Below are positions 1 through 5,753 of a DNA stretch of 7,687 bases, in pieces. Under the pieces are notes generated by a model that was not told where the DNA came from, ran no database searches, and saw only the letters and a list, made by a program, of their open reading frames with translations. Position numbers and translations under genes: made by a program. Source of the stretch: an uncultured Clostridia bacterium (GTDB lineage Bacteria; Bacillota; Clostridia; Christensenellales; Borkfalkiaceae); contig CANRCY010000065.1 of the NCBI GenBank assembly GCA_947629225.1, positions 1-7,687 on the forward strand. Direction: 5' to 3'. Positions within the stretch are counted from its first letter, which is position 1, and each line of letters begins with the position of its first letter.

Positions 1-235
1 CGTGACATCTCCCCTGCAGGGGCGACAAGGGACACCCCTTCCGTCACTCACTTCGTTCGTGCCACCCGTTTTGGCGGCAGGGACCGCCAAAACCCCGTCG
101 CGTTTACAACGCTCCTGTCGCGGCGCAGTTCACAGCGCACCGCGCTGGTGAACAAAATTGCGCCGTGACACCCTCAAAGGGGTGGGCAAGATATGGATTT
201 CCCCGCAAAAGTCCATATCTTGGGCTGAGGGGAGG
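1..235. repeat. Palindrome-dense non-coding region with degenerate repeats
   Basis: No gene is supported here. The stretch is packed with inverted repeats: CCCCTGCAGGGG at 11-22, AAGGG/CCCTT at 27-31/36-40, a 10-bp perfect stem at 68-77/84-93, a branched stem at 121-165 (arms 121-127/159-165, 128-133/148-153 and 134-137/143-146), CACCC/GGGTG at 169-173/180-184, and a 10-bp perfect stem at 188-197/212-221. The motif CGTG(A/C)CA(C/T)C(C/T) occurs at 1, 58 and 164, each time followed within a few bases by a hairpin. This fits a cluster of degenerate palindromic intergenic repeats. The resemblance to repeats common in gut Firmicutes is from memory and unverified. Part could be the 3' end of an upstream transcription unit. 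Confidence 0.5.
188..221. repeat. Perfect 10-bp inverted repeat
   Basis: AAGATATGGA (188-197) and TCCATATCTT (212-221) are exact reverse complements. C187-G222 extends the stem outward, and T199-A210 and T200-A209 extend it inward around a C-rich loop. It is A/T-richer than the neighbouring GC-rich palindromes and has no U-tract after it, so it is not a standard terminator. It could be a protein-binding palindrome or an RNA hairpin from upstream read-through. It lies about 140 bp before the first promoter's -35 box. Confidence 0.5.
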
Positions 236-360
236 GAAAAATCCCGTTCGGGCACAAGATTTTGAGCAGTTTTGCGCGAAATAGATGATTTCTTGGTGAA
301 ATTATCCAAAAAAAAGCGGAAAAAAGGTGAAAGTTTCACAAAAAATTTTCCAAAATAGTA
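236..360. other. AT-rich upstream region without genes
   Basis: This is the AT-rich lead-in to the first promoter. It contains A-tracts at 308-315, 320-325 and 340-345, which could act as an UP element. A small inverted repeat GAAAT-AGATG-ATTTC lies at 278-292. The hexamer GTGAAA occurs at 297 (within GGTGAAA at 295-301) and again at 327 as the left arm of a perfect palindrome, 31 bp or about three helical turns apart. No ORF with a credible ribosome-binding site is present on either strand. Confidence 0.5.
327..339. promoter_or_regulatory. Candidate operator, 13-bp perfect palindrome
   Basis: GTGAAA-G-TTTCAC is a perfect inverted repeat with one central base, ending 21 bp upstream of the -35 hexamer. 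Its size and position suit a dimeric sugar-responsive regulator of the LacI or GntR type. It is not a standard cre site, which would have a CG centre and a longer span. A related imperfect site sharing GAAAGTTT lies before the second promoter at 5674-5687. The regulator is not encoded in this window. Confidence 0.45.
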
Positions 361-389
361 TTGACAAACCTTTTTGAGTGTGCTATATT
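361..389 (+). promoter_or_regulatory. Sigma-A promoter of the transporter operon
   Basis: A perfect -35 box TTGACA (361-366) is separated by exactly 17 bp from TATATT (384-389), a one-mismatch -10 box. Upstream A/T tracts may strengthen it. The expected transcription start is near 396, which gives the binding-protein gene an untranslated leader of about 280 nt. That is far longer than the leader of the second unit in this window. Confidence 0.85.
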
Positions 390-424
390 TGCGTTAGTGT
401 TGAAATGACGACAGGGGGGAAGTC

Positions 425-448
425 ATGATGCAGAAAGACGTTCGTTGA
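425..448 (+). CDS. Possible 7-codon leader peptide MMQKDVR
   Basis: An AGGGGGGAA run (413-421) lies just before ATG ATG at 425 and 428, and the frame reads MMQKDVR then TGA (446-448). The G-rich run and its 5-nt gap to the ATG match the ribosome-binding sites of the real genes at 4559, 5754 and 7243. The start is only about 30 nt after the predicted transcription start. Codons 3-7 form the left arm of the 14-bp stem at 432-525, so a ribosome at the stop codon would unfold it. The peptide is not enriched in any amino acid, so classical amino-acid attenuation is not indicated. A chance ORF remains possible. Confidence 0.35.
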   Translation: MMQKDVR

Positions 449-525
449 TCTTTTTTGCTACTTTTTTTGCGGTTTTGCCTGCGGGCAAACGGGAAAAAGG
501 GCGGAGGACCGACGAACGTCTTTCT
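432..525 (+). promoter_or_regulatory. Long leader stem-loop with 14-bp perfect base
   Basis: Arm 432-445 is the exact reverse complement of 512-525. In RNA the stem continues inward with U446-G511, G447-C510, one mismatch, then U449-U454 with G503-A508 including wobbles. A U-run (464-468) can pair with an A-run (494-498), and an apical stem UUUGCC/GGCAAA (474-479/484-489) closes a UGCG loop. The element is therefore an extended hairpin of 94 nt. It overlaps the mini-ORF at 425-448. It is not followed by a U-tract, so it does not look like a terminator. It could control translation, RNA stability or processing. Confidence 0.55.
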
Positions 526-675
526 TGTATTCGGCAGACCAAAAGGCGGCATTATCGCACGGATTGGCTCCGAACGGGCTTTGCGCACCGAACGCCATCC
601 CCCAAACGGCGGGAGGGAGCAAGGCAGGGAGGAAAAAACCGTGCGGACACGAGATTATTTATAAGAGGTAAAGGA

Positions 676-3255
676 ATGAAGAAGAAGCTTTTGAAGAGCG
701 CGTCTGTGATCGCTCTCTCCGCTGTGATGACCTGCGGCGCCGCTGCGGCGCTTGCCGGTTGCGGCGGAGGAAATGCAAACAGCGCGTACACACTGTCCGT
801 GTCGATGTTCTGCGACGTGGTCGACAAGCCCATGAATGAAGCGAACTGCAAACAGTGGGCGGCAGAGTATTCGGACTATCTGTTCGAACAAGGCATTTTC
901 AGCGAAGAGAACGGGGATAAGCCGATCGACATCAAGTTCAGCTTTCAGTCCGTGACCGGAACGTACTTCAAGCAGCTCGGCAACCAGATCATGTCGAACT
1001 CCCAGCCCGACGTGTTCTACGTCTCGCCCAAGTACGTGAAGGCATGGAGCAGCGCGAACCGTATCCTCGACCTTTCCGAAGCGCTTGCCGAGAGGGGCGA
1101 TGAGCTCATCGGCGAAGACGGCATTTGGGACGACGCGCTCGCCTTCTACGGCAGCTCCAAAGACCCGAACTATGTCTCGGGCTCCCGTCTCAAATTCCAG
1201 GACGGCAAGTTTGTCACCGAAGACGGCGACATCCCCGTCGGCATTTACGGACTTCCCAAGGACTATTCGAACTTCGGTCTCGGCTTTAACGAAGTGTTCT
1301 TTACGCCCGAAATCCGCGAAATGCTCACCACAAAGAAGACGACCGACAGAACGGGCGTTCACGGCGCGCAATATGAATCCGCCGCGCAGACCTACGGCTC
1401 CGAAAGAGGCGTCGTCACGGTGGACGGCAAGGACGCGCCCCTCATCAACATCGGCGTTCCCACCTTCTATAAACCCTATAACTTCTATCGCTTCCCGGAC
1501 TATCAAACGGCAGTCGACGGCGGCGACCCCATGGCAAACGCCGTGGAGAAGTTCACCGACGGGCAGGGCTACTGCGTGACCATCCCCGGCTGGCCCGGAG
1601 ATACCTTCGAACAGGCAAAAGACGACACGGCGACCAAAAATAACCCTTGGAACAGTGTTACAAGTACCGCGATCCCCGACACGATGCAGGACCCGAACGC
1701 GGCATACGATACGTCGAAGGGTTACATCACCTACACCTATGCCGAATATTCCGCATTGACGTGGGCGGTCACCTATTTCCTGAACACCTATGACTGGCAA
1801 AACACGGGTCATGGCGGCGTTGAGCTCGAAACCGGTCCTCAGAACGTCTACGGCAACGACCAGTACGACGGCGTGCTCTATCTCCTTCCTTGGCTTGCAG
1901 GCAACGACGCTCAGTATCTCGACGAGCTCTCCCAGACCGCGATCAACCCCACCTATGACGGGAAAGCGGTCGAGTCCACCGAATACGGCAATGCGACCTA
2001 CACGGCTCAGCACAGACAGCTCAACGGCAAATATAAAGATGTCGAAATCCAGTACGGCTTCAACAGCGAGAAGTTCATCGATACCATCGGCGCATTCCAC
2101 GCTTACGGCTCCGACTGGAACGGCAACTCCAACAACGCGGGCGATACCACCACGACCAAACTCTCCGGCTGGGATCTGTTCTGCACGGGCAACGTGCTCT
2201 TCTACGGCGTCGGTACCTGGAACGCGGGCGCTCTGAATGCGACCGACCGCGATTATCTCAAATACAGGCTCATGCCCGAACCCGTCTCCGAAGATTTTGC
2301 CCTCGCTTCCTACATCAAGGACGCGGACTATAACATGAGAAGTTATCTTTGGGACGCAGACGAAGGCATCGCCGAGATGACGCTGTTCAGCAGAGAGAAC
2401 GGCGACTACGGCGACATCGACGCGCCCGACAGCTACACGGGCGAAGAGATCATGGCGAACCAGCTTGCCCGCCAGGATCAATGGGGCGCGCGTATGGACT
2501 CCGTCGGCTACGGCGTGAGCGCGCTCGTCGCAGACCAGGGTTGGAAGAAAGACGCGGCGATCAGCTTGGTCGAATACCTCACCGTCGAACCCGAAACGCA
2601 GATCTCCCTCACCTACTCGGGCGCACAGCTCCCCAACTTCAAGGGTCAGTGCAAGGACTACTACAACAAGGAAGGCGACTTTGCGGAAATGATCACGCCC
2701 GATCCCGACACGAAGGCTGAGTTCGACGCGCGCTATGAAGTCGCAAAGAGAATGTACGACGCAAGCACCAACACCGCAACGAGGGGCATGTCGATCGAGC
2801 AGTGGACGCAGCAGAATGCTCCCGATTACGTCTCCAAGCTCAACCCGCAGTACAAGAACGACGCGCTCAGCACCTTCTCCACGTTGGCGCACGCAATGAG
2901 AGCTCTCTACCTCGTCGCTTACCTCGAGGCGGACCGCGACCTTTCCCTCCGCATGCAGTACGGTCTGAACGCCACCCGCGACTCGGCAATGTACACCTAT
3001 AACGACCTCTGGCTCACCAACTTCGACCCTCGCGGCAGCGGTCAGCTTATGGCATACGATCAGCAGACAGTACGTTCGAACATGAGTCAGACCTTGGACA
3101 AAACCGTCTACGCCAAGAGCGCGAAGACGGGCGACGACTCCCCGATCCAAGGTTTGAGCTACGGCACGCCCGCATGGTTCTGCCTTGTCAACGGCGCGTT
3201 CTCTCAGGAGAAACTTCTCGAAGCCATCAGAGAAGAGCAAAACTTGATCAAATAA
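676..3255 (+). CDS. Large lipoprotein sugar-binding protein of an ABC importer
   Basis: This is an extracellular solute-binding protein (SBP family 1, CUT1 sugar importers) that would capture oligosaccharide outside the membrane and deliver it to the permeases downstream. The chosen ATG has a Shine-Dalgarno AGAGG at 664-668, followed by a signal peptide with KKK, a hydrophobic core and lipobox L26-A-G-C29, so the mature protein is lipid-anchored. Family features are the segment around residues 91-117 ending in QPDVFYVS, GLPKDY at 192-197, a GTW motif at 513-515 in a Gly/Asn-rich region, and DSVGYGVSAL at 608-617. At 859 aa it is about twice the usual 400-550 aa for the family, with no sign of a fused enzyme. 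The frame is open further upstream to a TTG at 445, but that part is leader RNA. Arabino-oligosaccharide as ligand is inferred only from the GH43 neighbours. Confidence 0.88.
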   Translation: MKKKLLKSASVIALSAVMTCGAAAALAGCGGGNANSAYTLSVSMFCDVVDKPMNEANCKQWAAEYSDYLFEQGIFSEENGDKPIDIKFSFQSVTGTYFKQLGNQIMSNSQPDVFYVSPKYVKAWSSANRILDLSEALAERGDELIGEDGIWDDALAFYGSSKDPNYVSGSRLKFQDGKFVTEDGDIPVGIYGLPKDYSNFGLGFNEVFFTPEIREMLTTKKTTDRTGVHGAQYESAAQTYGSERGVVTVDGKDAPLINIGVPTFYKPYNFYRFPDYQTAVDGGDPMANAVEKFTDGQGYCVTIPGWPGDTFEQAKDDTATKNNPWNSVTSTAIPDTMQDPNAAYDTSKGYITYTYAEYSALTWAVTYFLNTYDWQNTGHGGVELETGPQNVYGNDQYDGVLYLLPWLAGNDAQYLDELSQTAINPTYDGKAVESTEYGNATYTAQHRQLNGKYKDVEIQYGFNSEKFIDTIGAFHAYGSDWNGNSNNAGDTTTTKLSGWDLFCTGNVLFYGVGTWNAGALNATDRDYLKYRLMPEPVSEDFALASYIKDADYNMRSYLWDADEGIAEMTLFSRENGDYGDIDAPDSYTGEEIMANQLARQDQWGARMDSVGYGVSALVADQGWKKDAAISLVEYLTVEPETQISLTYSGAQLPNFKGQCKDYYNKEGDFAEMITPDPDTKAEFDARYEVAKRMYDASTNTATRGMSIEQWTQQNAPDYVSKLNPQYKNDALSTFSTLAHAMRALYLVAYLEADRDLSLRMQYGLNATRDSAMYTYNDLWLTNFDPRGSGQLMAYDQQTVRSNMSQTLDKTVYAKSAKTGDDSPIQGLSYGTPAWFCLVNGAFSQEKLLEAIREEQNLIK

Positions 3256-3271
3256 TTTACCTCGATTCCTT

Positions 3272-3301
3272 GGGGTCTCCCCTCGCACGGGGGGAGACCT
3301 T
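3272..3301 (+). promoter_or_regulatory. Intercistronic hairpin after the binding-protein gene
   Basis: GGTCTCCCC (3274-3282) pairs perfectly with GGGGAGACC (3291-3299). U3283-G3290 and C3284-G3289 can extend the stem inward around GCAC, and two G-U pairs extend it outward. The next bases are TTCGGGG, with no U-tract, so it is not a complete intrinsic terminator. Hairpins in this position in sugar importer operons commonly protect the upstream message or reduce permease expression, which would suit an excess of binding protein. A second GGGGAGA copy at 3303-3309 could compete for the same C-rich arm. Confidence 0.6.
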
Positions 3302-3341
3302 CGGGGAGAAACATGAAAAATTTGTATAAGGAGGAATCAAG

Positions 3342-4544
3342 ATGGAAGATACCGTAACCGCGGCAGAAGCCAGAGAAGGCAGAGCCGTTGCGGAAGACGC
3401 GGTCTTCGACCAAGCAGCGGAAGCCGCTCCTCAGAAGAAGCAGAAAAAGCCCATCAACCAGGCAAAACTGCAAGATAATCTCTGGGGCTGGATTTTCTGT
3501 ATCCCGCTGATCGTCGGCACCGTTTGGTTCGTTTATATCTGCCTCGTCTTGGCGTTCATGCTCTCGTTTACCGACTATAGCGCTTTCTCTACCATGGCAG
3601 ACGGCACACAGGCGAGCATCTTCAAGTATGTCGGCGAATGGGCAAAGCACATCATGGTCAATCCCAGTACGGGAAAGACGGCTCCGTTCTATTGGTACAC
3701 ATGGGCGTTCAACAACACGATCATGAGTAAGACCATGACGGGCACGAGACTCAAAGAAATCTGGCTGTATCTCTTTAACACCGTATTCTATATGATCGGT
3801 ATCCCGATCGGCATGATCCTTTCGATGTTCTTCGCGGTCTGCATGTCCCGCGACATCAAGGGCGGCAACGTATTCCGCGTGCTCTACTACATCCCTTGCG
3901 TTGCCAGCAGCGTGTCTATCGTCTTCACTTTCAAAACCATGTTCTCGCAGACGGGCGTTATGAACTCGTTGCTCGGTCTGAGAGGTTACGGGAACGGCGG
4001 CGGGTTCCAGTGGGTCAACCTGAGCGGCGCCACCGACCTCACATGGAACAAGATCATCTCCGATACCGGCGGGAAAGTCACTTCGAGAGCGGCGTTCATG
4101 AACGAATCGTTCTGGTGCCAGGGGATTTTGACGAAGACGGTCATCATCGTCATGAGCGTCTGGAAAGGGCTCGGCGGCACGATCATTCTATACATAGCGG
4201 GTCTCTCGGGCGTGAATGCGGCAACCAAAGAAGCCGCGCAGATCGACGGCGCAAACGGCTGGACGATCTTCTGGAAAGTCACGATGCCCGACCTCTATCC
4301 CGTTATCTTCTACAACATCGTCACTTCCGTCATCGGCGGCATGCAGATCTATGCGGAGCCCACGCTGTTTATCGGCGAAAGTTACATCACCTCGGGCTAT
4401 GTCTCGCTCATCTACAACTATGGTATCGGCAGCGGGGTCAACTCCAAACCGTCGCAGGGCGCTGCCTACGGTATGATCCTCGCCGTCATCATCTTCGTAC
4501 TCACGATGTTCCAGTTCTGGCTGGATTCGCGCAATAAGGATTAA
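3342..4544 (+). CDS. Sugar ABC transporter permease, MalF/UgpA/LplB type
   Basis: This is one of two membrane subunits of a CUT1 carbohydrate importer and would form the translocation pore with the next gene product. The start is supported by an ideal AAGGAGG (3328-3334) seven bases upstream. Six hydrophobic segments lie near residues 47-75, 143-167, 176-197, 264-288, 317-335 and 375-394. The EAA loop that docks the ATPase is clear: E297-A-A-Q-I-D-G303 through M315-P316. The 400-aa length exceeds the usual ~290-320 because of a charged N-terminal extension of about 45 residues and a large region between the first two membrane segments (about 76-142). A shared MsmX/UgpC-type ATPase encoded elsewhere is expected, since none is in the window. 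Similarity to AraP of Bacillus is plausible from context but not proven. Confidence 0.9.
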   Translation: MEDTVTAAEAREGRAVAEDAVFDQAAEAAPQKKQKKPINQAKLQDNLWGWIFCIPLIVGTVWFVYICLVLAFMLSFTDYSAFSTMADGTQASIFKYVGEWAKHIMVNPSTGKTAPFYWYTWAFNNTIMSKTMTGTRLKEIWLYLFNTVFYMIGIPIGMILSMFFAVCMSRDIKGGNVFRVLYYIPCVASSVSIVFTFKTMFSQTGVMNSLLGLRGYGNGGGFQWVNLSGATDLTWNKIISDTGGKVTSRAAFMNESFWCQGILTKTVIIVMSVWKGLGGTIILYIAGLSGVNAATKEAAQIDGANGWTIFWKVTMPDLYPVIFYNIVTSVIGGMQIYAEPTLFIGESYITSGYVSLIYNYGIGSGVNSKPSQGAAYGMILAVIIFVLTMFQFWLDSRNKD

Positions 4545-4558
4545 GGGGGGAAGATTCT

Positions 4559-5605
4559 ATGGAAAACATCGAAACTATGGAAAACCAAGTCCCCGTTTCC
4601 GAAGAGCCGCAGTATTCGTCCATCCGCTATGCGTGGGGCGCCGTGCTCGCCTTTTTCGGGATCTCTTCCAGAACGCACCGCGCAAGCAAAAAGCGCGCCA
4701 AGTTCGTGGCGGATATCTTCACCTACATCATCTTGCTCTTCGGCGCCTTCCTCATGGTCTATCCCTTCTGGTGGATGATCGCGGGGTCTCTTGCCGATAC
4801 CGAGATGACGGGCGGCAAAAAGTTGTTGGAATCGTTGATCTGGTGGCCCCAGCAGAGCACCTTTAAGTCGGACTTTGCGGGCAAAGGCGGGATCTTTTTC
4901 AACTACCTCTACTTCTTCCAGAACGGCATGAAGCCCATCAACGGTACGCTTACCTTCTGGCGGGTGCTGTTGAATAACCTCGTTTACTCCATCGTGCCAG
5001 TCGTGATCGGTGTTATCACCTCGGCTTCCGCGGCATTCTCGTTCGCGAAGATCAACTGGATCGGCAGAAACGCAGTGTTCTATTTCCTGCTCGCGGCGAT
5101 CATGGTCCCCGGTCCTTCGCTCATGACGGCTCAGTTCGCCATGTACGACGCGCTCGGTTGGAGAGAGAACGGTCTCGTCCTCATCATCCCCGGCATGTTC
5201 GGGTCCATCATGACGGCGTTCTTTATCCGCCAGTTCCTGTTCGGGCTTCCGACGTCTATCATCGAGGCGGCGCGTATCGACGGCGCGGGATACTTCCGTA
5301 TCTTCTGCCAGTTCATCCTGCCCCTTGCAATGCCCGCTATCATGGCGCAAGGACTTCTGTCCTTCATGGGCTGCTGGAACAACTACATGGGTTCCTTCAT
5401 CATGATCGACGGCAACTCGAATGCGGTCAACCTGCCCCACGCCATTGCGGCAATGGACGGCTACGGCGCGGGCGGCATTATGGATAACCACTACGGCGCG
5501 GTCATCGCGGCTTCCGTCGTGTGCGTCCTGCCCGTCCTGATCCTGTTCGCTTGCTTCCAGAAGCTGATCATCGGCTCTCTGATGCTTACGGGTTCCAAGG
5601 AGTAA
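4559..5605 (+). CDS. Sugar ABC transporter permease, MalG/UgpE/AraQ type
   Basis: This is the partner membrane subunit, starting 14 bases after the previous stop. Its ribosome-binding site, AAGGGGGG (4543-4550), overlaps the upstream stop codon, so the two genes are probably translationally coupled. Hydrophobic segments lie near residues 52-75, 139-163, 171-188, 205-224, 258-278 and 312-333. The EAA loop is E236-A-A-R-I-D-G242 through L254-P255. The C-terminal end (KLIIGSLMLTGSKE) has the family's usual short amphipathic tail. At 348 aa it is longer than the typical ~270-300 aa, owing to a hydrophilic N-terminus of about 50 residues and an enlarged loop at about 80-138 rich in aromatic residues. 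A second ATG at 4577 is in frame, but its position relative to the ribosome-binding site is worse. A terminator follows directly. Confidence 0.9.
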   Translation: MENIETMENQVPVSEEPQYSSIRYAWGAVLAFFGISSRTHRASKKRAKFVADIFTYIILLFGAFLMVYPFWWMIAGSLADTEMTGGKKLLESLIWWPQQSTFKSDFAGKGGIFFNYLYFFQNGMKPINGTLTFWRVLLNNLVYSIVPVVIGVITSASAAFSFAKINWIGRNAVFYFLLAAIMVPGPSLMTAQFAMYDALGWRENGLVLIIPGMFGSIMTAFFIRQFLFGLPTSIIEAARIDGAGYFRIFCQFILPLAMPAIMAQGLLSFMGCWNNYMGSFIMIDGNSNAVNLPHAIAAMDGYGAGGIMDNHYGAVIAASVVCVLPVLILFACFQKLIIGSLMLTGSKE

Positions 5606-5621
5606 AACCTCATACGGATCG

Positions 5622-5650
5622 AAAAAACGGAGCTTCGGCTCCGTTTTTTT
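5622..5650 (+). terminator. Rho-independent terminator with UUCG loop
   Basis: CGGAGC (5628-5633) and GCTCCG (5638-5643) close a TTCG tetraloop, and six A's before pair with the T-tract 5644-5650 after. C(UUCG)G is an exceptionally stable loop. The element ends the three-gene transporter operon 17 nt after its stop codon. The A-tract and T-tract symmetry would allow it to work in both directions. Confidence 0.95.
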
Positions 5651-5673
5651 CGCGCTTAAAGGGAACGCCGAGC

Positions 5674-5687
5674 GGGAAAGTTTTTCC
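5674..5687. promoter_or_regulatory. Candidate operator before the GH43 promoter
   Basis: GGAAA-GTT-TTTCC (5675-5687) is a perfect inverted repeat with a 3-base centre, ending 6 bp before the -35 box. With G5674 it shares the pattern GnGAAAGTTTYWC with the palindrome at 327-339, so one regulator could act on both promoters. The two sites differ in spacing to the -35 box by about 14 bp, and a simple A/T-rich coincidence cannot be excluded. Confidence 0.3.
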
Positions 5688-5693
5688 ATTCTC

Positions 5694-5722
5694 TTGACAA
5701 ATTTTCCCTACCATATTATAAT
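5694..5722 (+). promoter_or_regulatory. Consensus sigma-A promoter of the GH43 unit
   Basis: TTGACA (5694-5699), a 17-bp spacer and TATAAT (5717-5722) match the housekeeping consensus at every position. The transcription start is expected near 5729, leaving a leader of only about 25 nt. Placed just after the terminator, it makes the GH43 genes a separate transcription unit. With a consensus this strong, silencing would need a repressor. Confidence 0.92.
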
Positions 5723-5753
5723 AAAACCAAGACTTTTGATAAGGGGGAAAGTT

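Larger units (their letters stand above)
396..675 (+). promoter_or_regulatory. Long structured 5' leader of the transporter operon
   Basis: About 280 nt separate the predicted transcription start from the ATG at 676. The leader contains a G-rich ribosome-binding-like site and mini-ORF (413-448), a long stem-loop (432-525), and a second domain that can be closed by CGCACGG (556-562) with CCGTGCG (639-645). Inside the second domain are GCTCC/GGAGC (567-571/616-620) and CGCC/GGCG (593-596/608-611) pairings. CCGAACG occurs twice (570, 588). I recognise no known riboswitch, T-box or antiterminator-protein site, and no obvious intrinsic terminator. A cis-acting regulatory role is inference from length and pairing only. 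Confidence 0.45.

Noticed and set aside
1..186. CRISPR array
   Set aside because: The repeated motif is only about 10 bases, the copies are unevenly spaced (57 and 106 bases), and the intervening sequences are palindromic rather than spacer-like.
130..339. 69-codon minus-strand frame in the upstream region
   Set aside because: It covers several inverted repeats and the operator candidate, has no convincing ribosome-binding site and no recognisable protein sequence.
327..339. Catabolite-response (cre) site
   Set aside because: The palindrome lacks the CG centre and the 14-bp TGAAAnCGnTTTCA-like spacing of cre, so CcpA binding is not supported.
432..525. Miniature transposable element with 14-bp terminal inverted repeats
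   Set aside because: No target-site duplication flanks the arms, and the interior pairs along its length as a continuous hairpin, which suits an RNA structure better.
396..675. Known riboswitch, T-box or tRNA in the leader
   Set aside because: I could not find a T-box sequence, tRNA cloverleaf or the core motifs of riboswitch classes I know. A covariance-model search would be decisive.
655..3288. 877-codon open frame on the minus strand opposite the binding-protein gene
   Set aside because: It mirrors the codon bias of the real gene, is rich in Arg, Val, His and Asp without recognisable domains, and has no ribosome-binding site. The sense strand has a signal peptide, lipobox and family motifs.
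3313..3357. 14-codon frame MKNLYKEESRWKIP overlapping the permease start
   Set aside because: Only a weak GGGGAG lies upstream, and the frame exists mainly because the permease ribosome-binding site and start are read out of frame. The perfect AAGGAGG serves the ATG at 3342.
4541..5689. 382-codon minus-strand frame opposite the second permease
   Set aside because: Highly charged, low-complexity translation with no family features. The sense frame is a clear six-segment permease, and the minus frame would run through the terminator.
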